From Ilex aquifolium (taxonomy: Eukaryota; Streptophyta; Magnoliopsida; Aquifoliales; Aquifoliaceae), in assembly GCA_951799425.1 (NCBI GenBank), contig OX637391.1, positions 27,089,701-27,153,700 of the forward strand: 64,000 nt of DNA. The letters run 5' to 3'. The translations under genes were made by a program, and so were the position numbers. Below are positions 21,544-31,486 of the stretch, in pieces (position 1 is the stretch's first letter; every line of letters starts with the position of its first letter). The notes below the pieces were generated by a model. That model searched no databases. It saw only the letters and a list, made by a program, of their open reading frames with translations, and was not told where the DNA came from.

Positions 21544-24042
21544 TCAATCGGGCTTAAGTTCCCAAGTAGAGTTTCTTACATTCCCTGATACTTTCGGCGA
21601 AGAATTTAACAAATCAGCATAAAATTGTATCTCAGGATTTCCATTATCAACAACAGAATTAATTAAACAGACTTGTAGAGGGTCAGAATAAGAAGAGGTG
21701 TTAATTTTCTCCTCTACAATCTTATCAATTTCATCTACCTCACAAATTTCTTCCTCCTCACCTGGGTGCTTTATCACATTAAAGATGTTCAATTCACTAG
21801 TCATATTTCCAAATGAAAGCTTCATGACTCCATTCCTACAATTTATCAATGCATTTGATGTAGCTAGGAATGGTCTACCTAGAATGACAGGAATGTATGT
21901 GAAAGCATTCAAAACTGGCTGAGTGTCTAAGATAATGAAATCTACTGGAAAATAGAATTGATCAACTTGGACAAGAACATCCTCCACAATTCCTCGTGGA
22001 GTTTTTATAGACCGGTCTGCTAATTGTAGTGTAACATTGGTAGGTTTCAATTCACCTAACCCTAGTTGTGTATATACTGAATATGGCATTAAATTAACAC
22101 TGGCTCCAAGATCTAGTAGAGCTTGTTCAATTTGAAAATTTCCAATAATACATGAGACTGTAGGACTACCCGGATCTTTGTACTTAAGAAGTGTATCATG
22201 TTGTATTATATTGACTTGCTCAGTTGCGAATGCTTTCTTTGGTACATTAGTTCTTCTTTTTATTGTGCAAAGATCTTTTAGGAATTTAGCATAAACTGGA
22301 ACTCTTTTTATTGCATCTAATATTGGAATATTAATCTTTACCTGTTTAAATAGCTCGAGAATATCAGATTGATCTTTTTCAGTTTGAAGTTGCTTGACTC
22401 TTTGAGGAAAAGGTAAAGGGATAGGACATGACAGATCTTTTTCACTTTGTACTCCTGGTTGCTTTTTGATTAAAGGTTCAGATTCAAGTGGTTCGTTTAC
22501 AGGAATTGACTCACGTATTTTCTTTGAAATCTTAGGTTTGATGGTTTTATTTATGATTTTCCCACTTCTCAGCGTTGTAATAGATTGTACTTGGCTTGGG
22601 GAAGGATCAGAAGTCACAGAATTAATTTGATTTTGATTCTGTGGAGGTTTTGGTTGGGAAGGAAACTTTCCTTTCTCTGACGTACTCAAGGACTGGGTCA
22701 ACTTAGCAAGATGACTCTTAATATCTTCAATACTCTGGGAAGTTTGAGCTTTAAAATCATTAAATGCTTGATTTGTTTGAGTATTAAAATTCATTTGACT
22801 CTGAATAAATTGATTCATAGTGTCTTCCAGAGTTCTTCTTTGAGGAGGTTGATAAGGTTGGTACTGTTGTTGATTTTGTGTCTGTGGTGGACCTTGTGTT
22901 TGATTTGTGGGTTGCGTGTTTCTCCAACTAAAATTTGGATAATTCCTCCATCCTGGGTTGTAAGTTTCAGAATAGGGATTCATATAGGGCTTATTATTGT
23001 TGTTATAAGTTGGAACAACATTTGATTGTTCTATCAAAACTTCTTTGAATGCAGGTATAGTTGGACATTCTGCTGCAGGATGTCCCGACAATGCACAAAT
23101 TTCACATATTTGTTCAGCAGTTGTTATAGCAGACACTTGTTTTAGTTTTTTCATTTCTAGGGCTTCTAGTTTTCGAGATAAACTAGCTATTTTAGCTCTT
23201 AAATCATCATCGTCTTTTAAAACATATTTCCCTCTTTCAGATATAGATGGCCTATTTTCCACAATGTTTGAAGAAGTCGAGTCCCACATCTGGGAACTCT
23301 CTGAAATAGTATCAAAAAATTGAAATGCTTCTTCAGGATTTTTACTTATAAATTCTCCTTGAGCCATCATTTCAACAAATTGTCTCATTGCAGATGGAAG
23401 AGCATCATAAAAGAAACCAACTAAAGTCCAGTTTTCAAATGCATGATGTGGACAAGCTTGGAGAAGATCTTTAAATCTTTCCCAACATTGATAAAAAGTT
23501 TCTTTTTCCTTTACAACAAAATTCATTATTTTACGTCTTAGTGCATTAGTACGATGCACAGGAAAAAACTTTTTAAAGAACTCAGTTTGTAAAGCTTGCC
23601 AATTTGTGATAGAATTTGCTCTTAAAGAATTAAGCCATAGTTTAGCTTTATCTTTTAACGAAAAAGGAAAAAGTTTTAATTTAATCATTTCAGAACTATC
23701 TTGCAAAGTTCCACAGACTTCTTCAAATTCTTTCATATGAACATAAGGATTTTCATCTTCCAAACCATGGAACTGTGGTAGTAGTTGTATTGTTCCTGGC
23801 TTGATATTAATATTTGGAGCGTCTGTTGGAAAAGCAAAACATGACGGAACATTAGTTCTAGTAGGATGTAAATATTCTCTTAACGGTCTAGTATTTTGAA
23901 CTATTTCCTGTTCTCTAGCCTCTTCCTCCCTAGGTACGTTTTGAGCCATACTTAAGTCAAACGATTCTTGTGTAGATGCAGAAGATGAAGATGAGGGTTG
24001 AGCTGACTGGTTTACTGAACCTACTGATGATCGTACAGACAT
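21544..24042 (-). CDS. Gag-protease polyprotein, intact (unit 1, 832 aa)
   Basis: A single uninterrupted ORF. Residues about 60-250 form the retrotransposon Gag domain (REYLHPTRTNVPSCF, then LKLFPFSLKDKAKLWLNSL and YQCWERFKDLLQACPHH). A coiled-coil-like stretch is at 280-300 and a CX2CX4HX4C zinc knuckle at 313-326. A Gln/Asn/Pro-rich linker follows, then a retropepsin with DLGASVNLMP (644-653) and ILGRPFLAT (720-728). The ORF stops at ELKPD, just where RT would begin. Gag packages the element RNA and the protease processes Gag, so this unit could make particles but not cDNA. It differs from the unit-2 protein by Ile232Met and Pro544His. Confidence 0.92.
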   Translation of the reverse strand: MSVRSSVGSVNQSAQPSSSSSASTQESFDLSMAQNVPREEEAREQEIVQNTRPLREYLHPTRTNVPSCFAFPTDAPNINIKPGTIQLLPQFHGLEDENPYVHMKEFEEVCGTLQDSSEMIKLKLFPFSLKDKAKLWLNSLRANSITNWQALQTEFFKKFFPVHRTNALRRKIMNFVVKEKETFYQCWERFKDLLQACPHHAFENWTLVGFFYDALPSAMRQFVEMMAQGEFISKNPEEAFQFFDTISESSQMWDSTSSNIVENRPSISERGKYVLKDDDDLRAKIASLSRKLEALEMKKLKQVSAITTAEQICEICALSGHPAAECPTIPAFKEVLIEQSNVVPTYNNNNKPYMNPYSETYNPGWRNYPNFSWRNTQPTNQTQGPPQTQNQQQYQPYQPPQRRTLEDTMNQFIQSQMNFNTQTNQAFNDFKAQTSQSIEDIKSHLAKLTQSLSTSEKGKFPSQPKPPQNQNQINSVTSDPSPSQVQSITTLRSGKIINKTIKPKISKKIRESIPVNEPLESEPLIKKQPGVQSEKDLSCPIPLPFPQRVKQLQTEKDQSDILELFKQVKINIPILDAIKRVPVYAKFLKDLCTIKRRTNVPKKAFATEQVNIIQHDTLLKYKDPGSPTVSCIIGNFQIEQALLDLGASVNLMPYSVYTQLGLGELKPTNVTLQLADRSIKTPRGIVEDVLVQVDQFYFPVDFIILDTQPVLNAFTYIPVILGRPFLATSNALINCRNGVMKLSFGNMTSELNIFNVIKHPGEEEEICEVDEIDKIVEEKINTSSYSDPLQVCLINSVVDNGNPEIQFYADLLNSSPKVSGNVRNSTWELKPD

Positions 24043-24143
24043 AAACTATTAAAAACAAACTAACAGAAATAAATTATAATAAACGACTATTTTTATATTT
24101 TATATTTTTATATTATTTTTTTTTTTATTTAATTACCGTAACT

Positions 24144-24160
24144 CCCCGGCAACGGCGCCA
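24144..24160 (-). other. PBS of gag-only unit 1 (tRNA-Asp)
   Basis: The minus strand reads TGGCGCCGTTGCCGGGG, identical to A1's PBS, 6 nt after the LTR end. A shared primer is consistent with mobilisation by an Athila-type partner. Confidence 0.9.
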
Positions 24161-24166
24161 AAAACT

Positions 24167-26131
24167 TGATTCGCACTTTTTAGTGTGTCAGAATTATATT
24201 ATTATATTACACCCAAGTATAAGTGGTCGAATTGTAGTTTTCTTGGTTTTTGAGTCCAAGTATCGATCCCACAGAGAGTTTTAGTAATTAAAATAAAATA
24301 AAATAAATAAAATAAAAATAAAGCAATAAAAAGGTTGTTTGGAGTAGTTTGATGTTTGATTGCTTGTGGTGTGAGCTTAGTCTAATGACGGTGTTAAAAA
24401 CTTGATTCTAAAACAACAGGTGGAATAAAGGTGCAGAAATAAAATGCGTAAGTAAAACAGATTAATGACAGAAATATAAAAGATATCCTTCAGTTCAAGG
24501 ATCCCACATGCTTTACATCGGTCTTGTTACGGAATTGCTACCTCACATCAGTTAACTTCCATTTTACTGGCAAGCTAACCGGCAGGTCTGATGTATATAT
24601 ATATTATAACACAGCTGCTTCTTAGGCTACACTGGGTATATTTATGTCAAATGATTAACCCAAGCAAACCAGAAGGACAAGCCATTCATGAGGAATACTT
24701 GAGTTATTCACTTGATCTCATGATTGCAAATACGTATATATATATAATAAACCATAACACAGCTGCTTCTTAGGCTACACCGGTGGTAATATATAGCACA
24801 GTTGCTTCTTAGGCTACACTGGGCTTAGATGTTCCAATTGATTAATTCAAGTAAAATCCGCAGGTGGTACAGACTATCTTCCGGCGACTTGTCAGGTCAA
24901 CCGGTGGTAGTTAATCATAATACAGCTGCTTCTTAGGCTACACTGTATTTAGATATATCACCCAGAAAGTGAAGTTACTTGAGCGGCATACTTGAATTAT
25001 TCAATAGGTTATCTTGTAATATTTATATATATATATATATAGACAGTAGAACTTCCTCAGCGTTCCAGTGTAGGACTAGCCATACTGAGAGGATCACCGG
25101 GGTTATTCCAGCAGGCAATATTATTATATATATAGTAATACCAGGCGTCAGTGGAACTTCCTCAGCATTTCGGTGGAAACGCCGGGGTCATTCTAGCTGG
25201 CCCGTCTTGTATATACATAATACTACCAGGCGTCAGTGGAACTTCCTCAGCATTCCAGTGGAGGATTAACCATACCGGTAGGAACGCCGGGGTCATTCTA
25301 GCTGGCCCGTCTTGTATATATAATAAACGTATACATAAAACATCAGCAATTCCAAAAACAGATCAATATTATACATGTGTTCCCCTCGAACCGGAGGATA
25401 TACGGAACTACTCACGCTCCATTGCTATAGACAAGCAAGGAGAGCTAGCAGTTGTCATTACAGCAAAAAGGAAAGTGCGGAATTTAAATGTCTTTCGCAG
25501 GGAACGATTGAAACACAGCCACTCTTATAATCAGTTAAGATGAAAAAGTGGCGGCAGTTCAACTATTCGAATTGAAAGCTACACAAAAACTATAAAAGTA
25601 CAGGACTTAGGACTGAAGTATAACACGGACCGGAGTGTATTTTCTCTTCTCTTTTCTTTCTCTCTTTTTCTCTCTTCAGAACTTCAGAATCTCTCTCTCT
25701 GATCTCCCTGTTTATCTCTTCTTTTCTGCCTCAGTCCGGCCGTATGTGAAAGCTGAAGAGGAAGTGCAGTATTTATAGGCGAAGGAAGCAAGTGGGGGAA
25801 GAGATGAGGCTGAGTCTGACAAGGGTGACCGTCCGGACGGCAGTCCCACCGTCCGGACGGTGGTGCTTTGCTGGAAACGGCCACTTGCATGCATGCTGAG
25901 TCTTCACGTTGGTTAATTACACTTTGGCCTTCATTCTTTGCATTTCCTTGACATTGCTCCCTTGGTCTTGCGTTATTTCGGCATTTGTCCTGCAACTTTC
26001 AGATAAAATGTTATACCTAATATCATTCCCGCACAAACCCTAATTCACTCTAAGTACTAATTTTTAGTGCATTTATTATACTAATTTAAATTTTTTGATT
26101 TTTTAATTTATACATAATTTAGGTTTAATCA
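24167..26131 (-). repeat. Gag-only element LTR copy 2 (1965 bp, shared by both units)
   Basis: Same ends and length as copy 1, and no difference that I could see by eye. It serves as 3' LTR of one unit and 5' LTR of the other. No target duplication surrounds it. Confidence 0.92.
25770..25863 (-). promoter_or_regulatory. Gag-only LTR promoter (copy 2)
   Basis: Same palindromes at 25846-25863 and 25829-25840, with TATA at 25779-25770. In this middle LTR the promoter would drive the downstream unit (28-19 kb side). Confidence 0.7.
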
Positions 26132-26148
26132 CACCCCCTAACTTAAAC
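26132..26148 (-). other. Polypurine tract of gag-only unit 2
   Basis: Identical to the tract at 18827-18843, directly upstream (minus strand) of LTR copy 2. Confidence 0.75.
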
Positions 26149-26950
26149 TTTACTAGTCCCTAGTAAAATAAAAAGAAAATATAATACAAGTAGGGGTAAA
26201 ATCATTTTCGTAGATTTTTGTACGATTGCATTTAGCATATGCAATAAGCCATTAAACCCCTAGGTGATCCCTAGTGGACGAGTTGTGTCTCGTGAAGGTT
26301 TTCAGTGAAGCTACCTACAAACTTCAGTAATTAGAAATGCATATTCCATATTTTTCACATGCATGCTTAAGATGATATTTCTTCTGTCTTGCTAGAATGC
26401 TTCCTTTTTCTGATCACCTTGAGAGAATCACATGTTGGGTGTAGTATTATCTATATATTTTTATAAAAACTTGTGTCTGTGTGTAGTGATGTTTTTATTT
26501 TCAGAAATCACTTGAAAAATATTACCCTCTTTCATGGTAGTCTTGATGTCAATCCTTCCCTGGAATACACTCAGTAAGAATAGCACACATGTTATAGTGA
26601 CTGTTCTCATAATTTTACATGTGATTAGAATATTGATAATAAAACAAATTATTGCACATGTAATAGAAAGGAGCGGTAATTTTAAATGGACTGGAAATTG
26701 ACATAATCTCATGAAAGAATATTAACACTGTATTAAATATATTATTAACATTTTCCTTTTTAGATTGCTAGACTGAATGCAAATATATGATTTCTGGAAT
26801 CAAAAAGGACTTTATTAAGGTTGTAACGTGGTCAGGGGTCGGGGTGTAAGAAACGACGTCTATGGGGTTCAAAAGCTACCTTTTGGCACACCTCATAAAA
26901 CATTTTTCACTTTCTTGGCTCTCTCTTCTTTTTTTTTTTTTTTCATTTGG

Positions 26951-27061
26951 TGAGTGCATTTTATGCTCCATCTCACTTTTTCTTGAACAAGTGCGTTTTA
27001 CGCTCCATCTTGCTCTTTCGTGAACGAGTGCGTTTTACGCTCCATTTCGCTCTTTCTTCAC
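26951..27061. repeat. 37-bp tandem repeat, three copies (unit 2)
   Basis: Same three-copy repeat as in unit 1. The adjacent T tract differs in length and includes a C interruption, one of the few differences between the units. Confidence 0.85.
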
Positions 27062-27374
27062 ATGCCTTGTTTTTCTTTTTTTTTTTTTTTTTTTTTTCTT
27101 TTTTTCTATATCCTATTGATTTAAAAGAGGGTGCAAGAAAATTATGTAGCAAAGGTAGGTTTAACATATTTTTATCTGGCTCGGGTCTTTTTCAGGTTTC
27201 ATGAAAAGAGTTTATACTATTTTAGGCTCAAACATGGTTGACTAATGATATAATTTTGTAAAAGAAATGTTTAAGGCTCAAAATTAATCAAACATGACCT
27301 AAGATCATTTTCCAGAAATCCTATATTTATATTCTTTCTAGATAAATAGTTAAGGGCAATGTACATAATATATT

Positions 27375-27662
27375 TCAAGACGTGCTAATCAAAGCAAAAA
27401 TAATGAGATTATTCAAAGAAAAGTTACCGCTGAATCGAAGATTCGTAGTTGAGTAGATGTAGCATTTCTCTCCAAGAAAGAATGGCTCTAATTCTGCATT
27501 TGGTTTGTTTTTTTTTTTTTTTTTTTTTACATCTCCACTATATATAGAAAGAGTGTAGTATTTTGCATGGTTTTCAAAAATAAAGACATCTGTTTGTGCT
27601 TCTAAGGTTAAGTTCGAATAAAAATATTGAGATAACGTACAGCTAAAATATGACAGTCTCAT
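27375..27662 (-). CDS. Small conserved ORF in the 3' region (unit 2)
   Basis: Identical in sequence to the ORF at 20351-20064. Same caveats: conserved with A1 and E2, unknown function, low certainty that it is translated. Confidence 0.35.
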   Translation of the reverse strand: MRLSYFSCTLSQYFYSNLTLEAQTDVFIFENHAKYYTLSIYSGDVKKKKKKNKPNAELEPFFLGEKCYIYSTTNLRFSGNFSLNNLIIFALISTS

Positions 27663-27975
27663 GAGATCAGATTGAGAGTATTTTCGCAAGGCATTAGAAT
27701 ATAATCCTAATCTAACTGTGAATTATATGAAATATACTTCCTACTTTAGCAATGTATGCTCTCATTTTAACAAAAACAATTTAAACATATTTAAATTTTA
27801 AACATACTAGTTCAAACATATATAAGCAAAACTTAACTAAGTTCAAATCACACAAGTATAAAACATAAAACATAACTTCAAGTTTTAAGTGCAGAAATTT
27901 AAAGTGCATAAAGTAAAAGGGTGAGTGAAAGAAAGTAATTTTTTTTTTTTGTAAAATCTCCAGTCGATTTAAGAG

Positions 27976-28035
27976 TTAGAAGATTCTCCTCTGGAATGGT
28001 CTTGAAAATCTTCTTGTTCGTTGTCTTCGATCCAT
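27976..28035 (-). pseudogene. Remnant start of the env-like ORF (unit 2)
   Basis: Same truncated env start as in unit 1 (20724-20665). Confidence 0.6.
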
Positions 28036-28318
28036 CTTTTTGACTGGTTCTTGGTTTGTAATTGCAGGTTATTTCTTTGATGTTCTACACTGGTGTTCTT
28101 TTTCCTGTCAATTCCTGCAATTTACAACATTAAATATTATTTTATTTTACAAAATTTTACTAACCACTCTTTTTTTTTTTTTTTTCAAGACTATGGTGTT
28201 TTTATTTTATTATTTGTTATTTCTTATTTACGGATTTCCTATTTAATCTAATAGCTATTTATATTTATTTACAATTATACATATATTCCCAAAAAGTTAT
28301 ACATTTCATTGATCATAT

Positions 28319-28546
28319 TTAATCTGTATCAGAACTATCTGGTTCAGTAACATTAGTGACACGGTTAATTTCAGATCTCACGTATCTGTTTAGCATCGGG
28401 CCGGAGTAGGATGACGTCTCAGGGTAATCCTTGCTCTGCCCATCCCTAATCCACCGTAAACGATCTAACGATCGACCTGAAATTGGTTCCGCACACTTAT
28501 TATATCGTCTCAGATGTTCTGTACGACCAGATTTTACATTAGCATT
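28319..28546 (-). CDS. Accessory ORF remnant (unit 2)
   Basis: Same open stretch as in unit 1 (21235-21008), including RYVRSEINRVT and the same stop codon. Confidence 0.4.
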   Translation of the reverse strand, partial: NANVKSGRTEHLRRYNKCAEPISGRSLDRLRWIRDGQSKDYPETSSYSGPMLNRYVRSEINRVTNVTEPDSSDTD

Positions 28547-28854
28547 TTTTTTTTTTTTTTTTCCAAAAACAAAATATAAAAATGACTCAAAAATTTATTT
28601 AAAATTGACTCCCTATCTGATTCTTTAATGTCTGCCAGTCACAAAGACGAACAAAATTTTTAACTTACTATTATTTTAAACTCATAAAGTAAACTCATAT
28701 GTCTATCTCTCTAATTTAAATTAAACCTTAGTCTCATATTTATAATATAAAATTCTAATAATAAAAATAGACACAGAAACTGTACAAAAGACATAAAAAC
28801 ATAAAAGAACGAAAATTTTAACTACTATATACAAGAAGTGCATTAGAGGATAGA

Positions 28855-31353
28855 TCAATCGGGCTTAAGTTCCCAAGTAGAGTTTCTTACATTCCCTGAT
28901 ACTTTCGGCGAAGAATTTAACAAATCAGCATAAAATTGTATCTCAGGATTTCCATTATCAACAACAGAATTAATTAAACAGACTTGTAGAGGGTCAGAAT
29001 AAGAAGAGGTGTTAATTTTCTCCTCTACAATCTTATCAATTTCATCTACCTCACAAATTTCTTCCTCCTCACCTGGGTGCTTTATCACATTAAAGATGTT
29101 CAATTCACTAGTCATATTTCCAAATGAAAGCTTCATGACTCCATTCCTACAATTTATCAATGCATTTGATGTAGCTAGGAATGGTCTACCTAGAATGACA
29201 GGAATGTATGTGAAAGCATTCAAAACTGGCTGAGTGTCTAAGATAATGAAATCTACTGGAAAATAGAATTGATCAACTTGGACAAGAACATCCTCCACAA
29301 TTCCTCGTGGAGTTTTTATAGACCGGTCTGCTAATTGTAGTGTAACATTGGTAGGTTTCAATTCACCTAACCCTAGTTGTGTATATACTGAATATGGCAT
29401 TAAATTAACACTGGCTCCAAGATCTAGTAGAGCTTGTTCAATTTGAAAATTTCCAATAATACATGAGACTGTAGGACTACCCGGATCTTTGTACTTAAGA
29501 AGTGTATCATGTTGTATTATATTGACTTGCTCAGTTGCGAATGCTTTCTTTGGTACATTAGTTCTTCTTTTTATTGTGCAAAGATCTTTTAGGAATTTAG
29601 CATAAACTGGAACTCTTTTTATTGCATCTAATATTGGAATATTAATCTTTACCTGTTTAAATAGCTCGAGAATATCAGATTGATCTTTTTCAGTTTGAAG
29701 TTGCTTGACTCTTTGAGGAAAATGTAAAGGGATAGGACATGACAGATCTTTTTCACTTTGTACTCCTGGTTGCTTTTTGATTAAAGGTTCAGATTCAAGT
29801 GGTTCGTTTACAGGAATTGACTCACGTATTTTCTTTGAAATCTTAGGTTTGATGGTTTTATTTATGATTTTCCCACTTCTCAGCGTTGTAATAGATTGTA
29901 CTTGGCTTGGGGAAGGATCAGAAGTCACAGAATTAATTTGATTTTGATTCTGTGGAGGTTTTGGTTGGGAAGGAAACTTTCCTTTCTCTGACGTACTCAA
30001 GGACTGGGTCAACTTAGCAAGATGACTCTTAATATCTTCAATACTCTGGGAAGTTTGAGCTTTAAAATCATTAAATGCTTGATTTGTTTGAGTATTAAAA
30101 TTCATTTGACTCTGAATAAATTGATTCATAGTGTCTTCCAGAGTTCTTCTTTGAGGAGGTTGATAAGGTTGGTACTGTTGTTGATTTTGTGTCTGTGGTG
30201 GACCTTGTGTTTGATTTGTGGGTTGCGTGTTTCTCCAACTAAAATTTGGATAATTCCTCCATCCTGGGTTGTAAGTTTCAGAATAGGGATTCATATAGGG
30301 CTTATTATTGTTGTTATAAGTTGGAACAACATTTGATTGTTCTATCAAAACTTCTTTGAATGCAGGTATAGTTGGACATTCTGCTGCAGGATGTCCCGAC
30401 AATGCACAAATTTCACATATTTGTTCAGCAGTTGTTATAGCAGACACTTGTTTTAGTTTTTTCATTTCTAGGGCTTCTAGTTTTCGAGATAAACTAGCTA
30501 TTTTAGCTCTTAAATCATCATCGTCTTTTAAAACATATTTCCCTCTTTCAGATATAGATGGCCTATTTTCCACAATGTTTGAAGAAGTCGAGTCCCACAT
30601 CTGGGAACTCTCTGAAATAGTATCAAAAAATTGAAATGCTTCTTCAGGATTTTTACTCATAAATTCTCCTTGAGCCATCATTTCAACAAATTGTCTCATT
30701 GCAGATGGAAGAGCATCATAAAAGAAACCAACTAAAGTCCAGTTTTCAAATGCATGATGTGGACAAGCTTGGAGAAGATCTTTAAATCTTTCCCAACATT
30801 GATAAAAAGTTTCTTTTTCCTTTACAACAAAATTCATTATTTTACGTCTTAGTGCATTAGTACGATGCACAGGAAAAAACTTTTTAAAGAACTCAGTTTG
30901 TAAAGCTTGCCAATTTGTGATAGAATTTGCTCTTAAAGAATTAAGCCATAGTTTAGCTTTATCTTTTAACGAAAAAGGAAAAAGTTTTAATTTAATCATT
31001 TCAGAACTATCTTGCAAAGTTCCACAGACTTCTTCAAATTCTTTCATATGAACATAAGGATTTTCATCTTCCAAACCATGGAACTGTGGTAGTAGTTGTA
31101 TTGTTCCTGGCTTGATATTAATATTTGGAGCGTCTGTTGGAAAAGCAAAACATGACGGAACATTAGTTCTAGTAGGATGTAAATATTCTCTTAACGGTCT
31201 AGTATTTTGAACTATTTCCTGTTCTCTAGCCTCTTCCTCCCTAGGTACGTTTTGAGCCATACTTAAGTCAAACGATTCTTGTGTAGATGCAGAAGATGAA
31301 GATGAGGGTTGAGCTGACTGGTTTACTGAACCTACTGATGATCGTACAGACAT
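28855..31353 (-). CDS. Gag-protease polyprotein, intact (unit 2, 832 aa)
   Basis: Same 832-codon ORF as unit 1 with two amino-acid differences (Met232, His544). Gag domain, CX2CX4HX4C knuckle and DLGAS protease motif are all intact. Between the gag stop and the accessory ORF remnant there is no RT, RNase H or integrase sequence. Confidence 0.92.
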   Translation of the reverse strand: MSVRSSVGSVNQSAQPSSSSSASTQESFDLSMAQNVPREEEAREQEIVQNTRPLREYLHPTRTNVPSCFAFPTDAPNINIKPGTIQLLPQFHGLEDENPYVHMKEFEEVCGTLQDSSEMIKLKLFPFSLKDKAKLWLNSLRANSITNWQALQTEFFKKFFPVHRTNALRRKIMNFVVKEKETFYQCWERFKDLLQACPHHAFENWTLVGFFYDALPSAMRQFVEMMAQGEFMSKNPEEAFQFFDTISESSQMWDSTSSNIVENRPSISERGKYVLKDDDDLRAKIASLSRKLEALEMKKLKQVSAITTAEQICEICALSGHPAAECPTIPAFKEVLIEQSNVVPTYNNNNKPYMNPYSETYNPGWRNYPNFSWRNTQPTNQTQGPPQTQNQQQYQPYQPPQRRTLEDTMNQFIQSQMNFNTQTNQAFNDFKAQTSQSIEDIKSHLAKLTQSLSTSEKGKFPSQPKPPQNQNQINSVTSDPSPSQVQSITTLRSGKIINKTIKPKISKKIRESIPVNEPLESEPLIKKQPGVQSEKDLSCPIPLHFPQRVKQLQTEKDQSDILELFKQVKINIPILDAIKRVPVYAKFLKDLCTIKRRTNVPKKAFATEQVNIIQHDTLLKYKDPGSPTVSCIIGNFQIEQALLDLGASVNLMPYSVYTQLGLGELKPTNVTLQLADRSIKTPRGIVEDVLVQVDQFYFPVDFIILDTQPVLNAFTYIPVILGRPFLATSNALINCRNGVMKLSFGNMTSELNIFNVIKHPGEEEEICEVDEIDKIVEEKINTSSYSDPLQVCLINSVVDNGNPEIQFYADLLNSSPKVSGNVRNSTWELKPD

Positions 31354-31463
31354 AAACTATTAAAAACAAACTAACAGAAATAAATTATAATAAACGACTA
31401 TTTTTATATTTTTTTATTTTATATTTTTATATTATTTTTTTTTTTTATTTAATTACCGTAACT

Positions 31464-31480
31464 CCCCGGCAACGGCGCCA
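31464..31480 (-). other. PBS of gag-only unit 2 (tRNA-Asp)
   Basis: Same 17-nt tRNA-Asp complement as in unit 1, beside LTR copy 3. Confidence 0.9.
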
Positions 31481-31486
31481 AAAACT

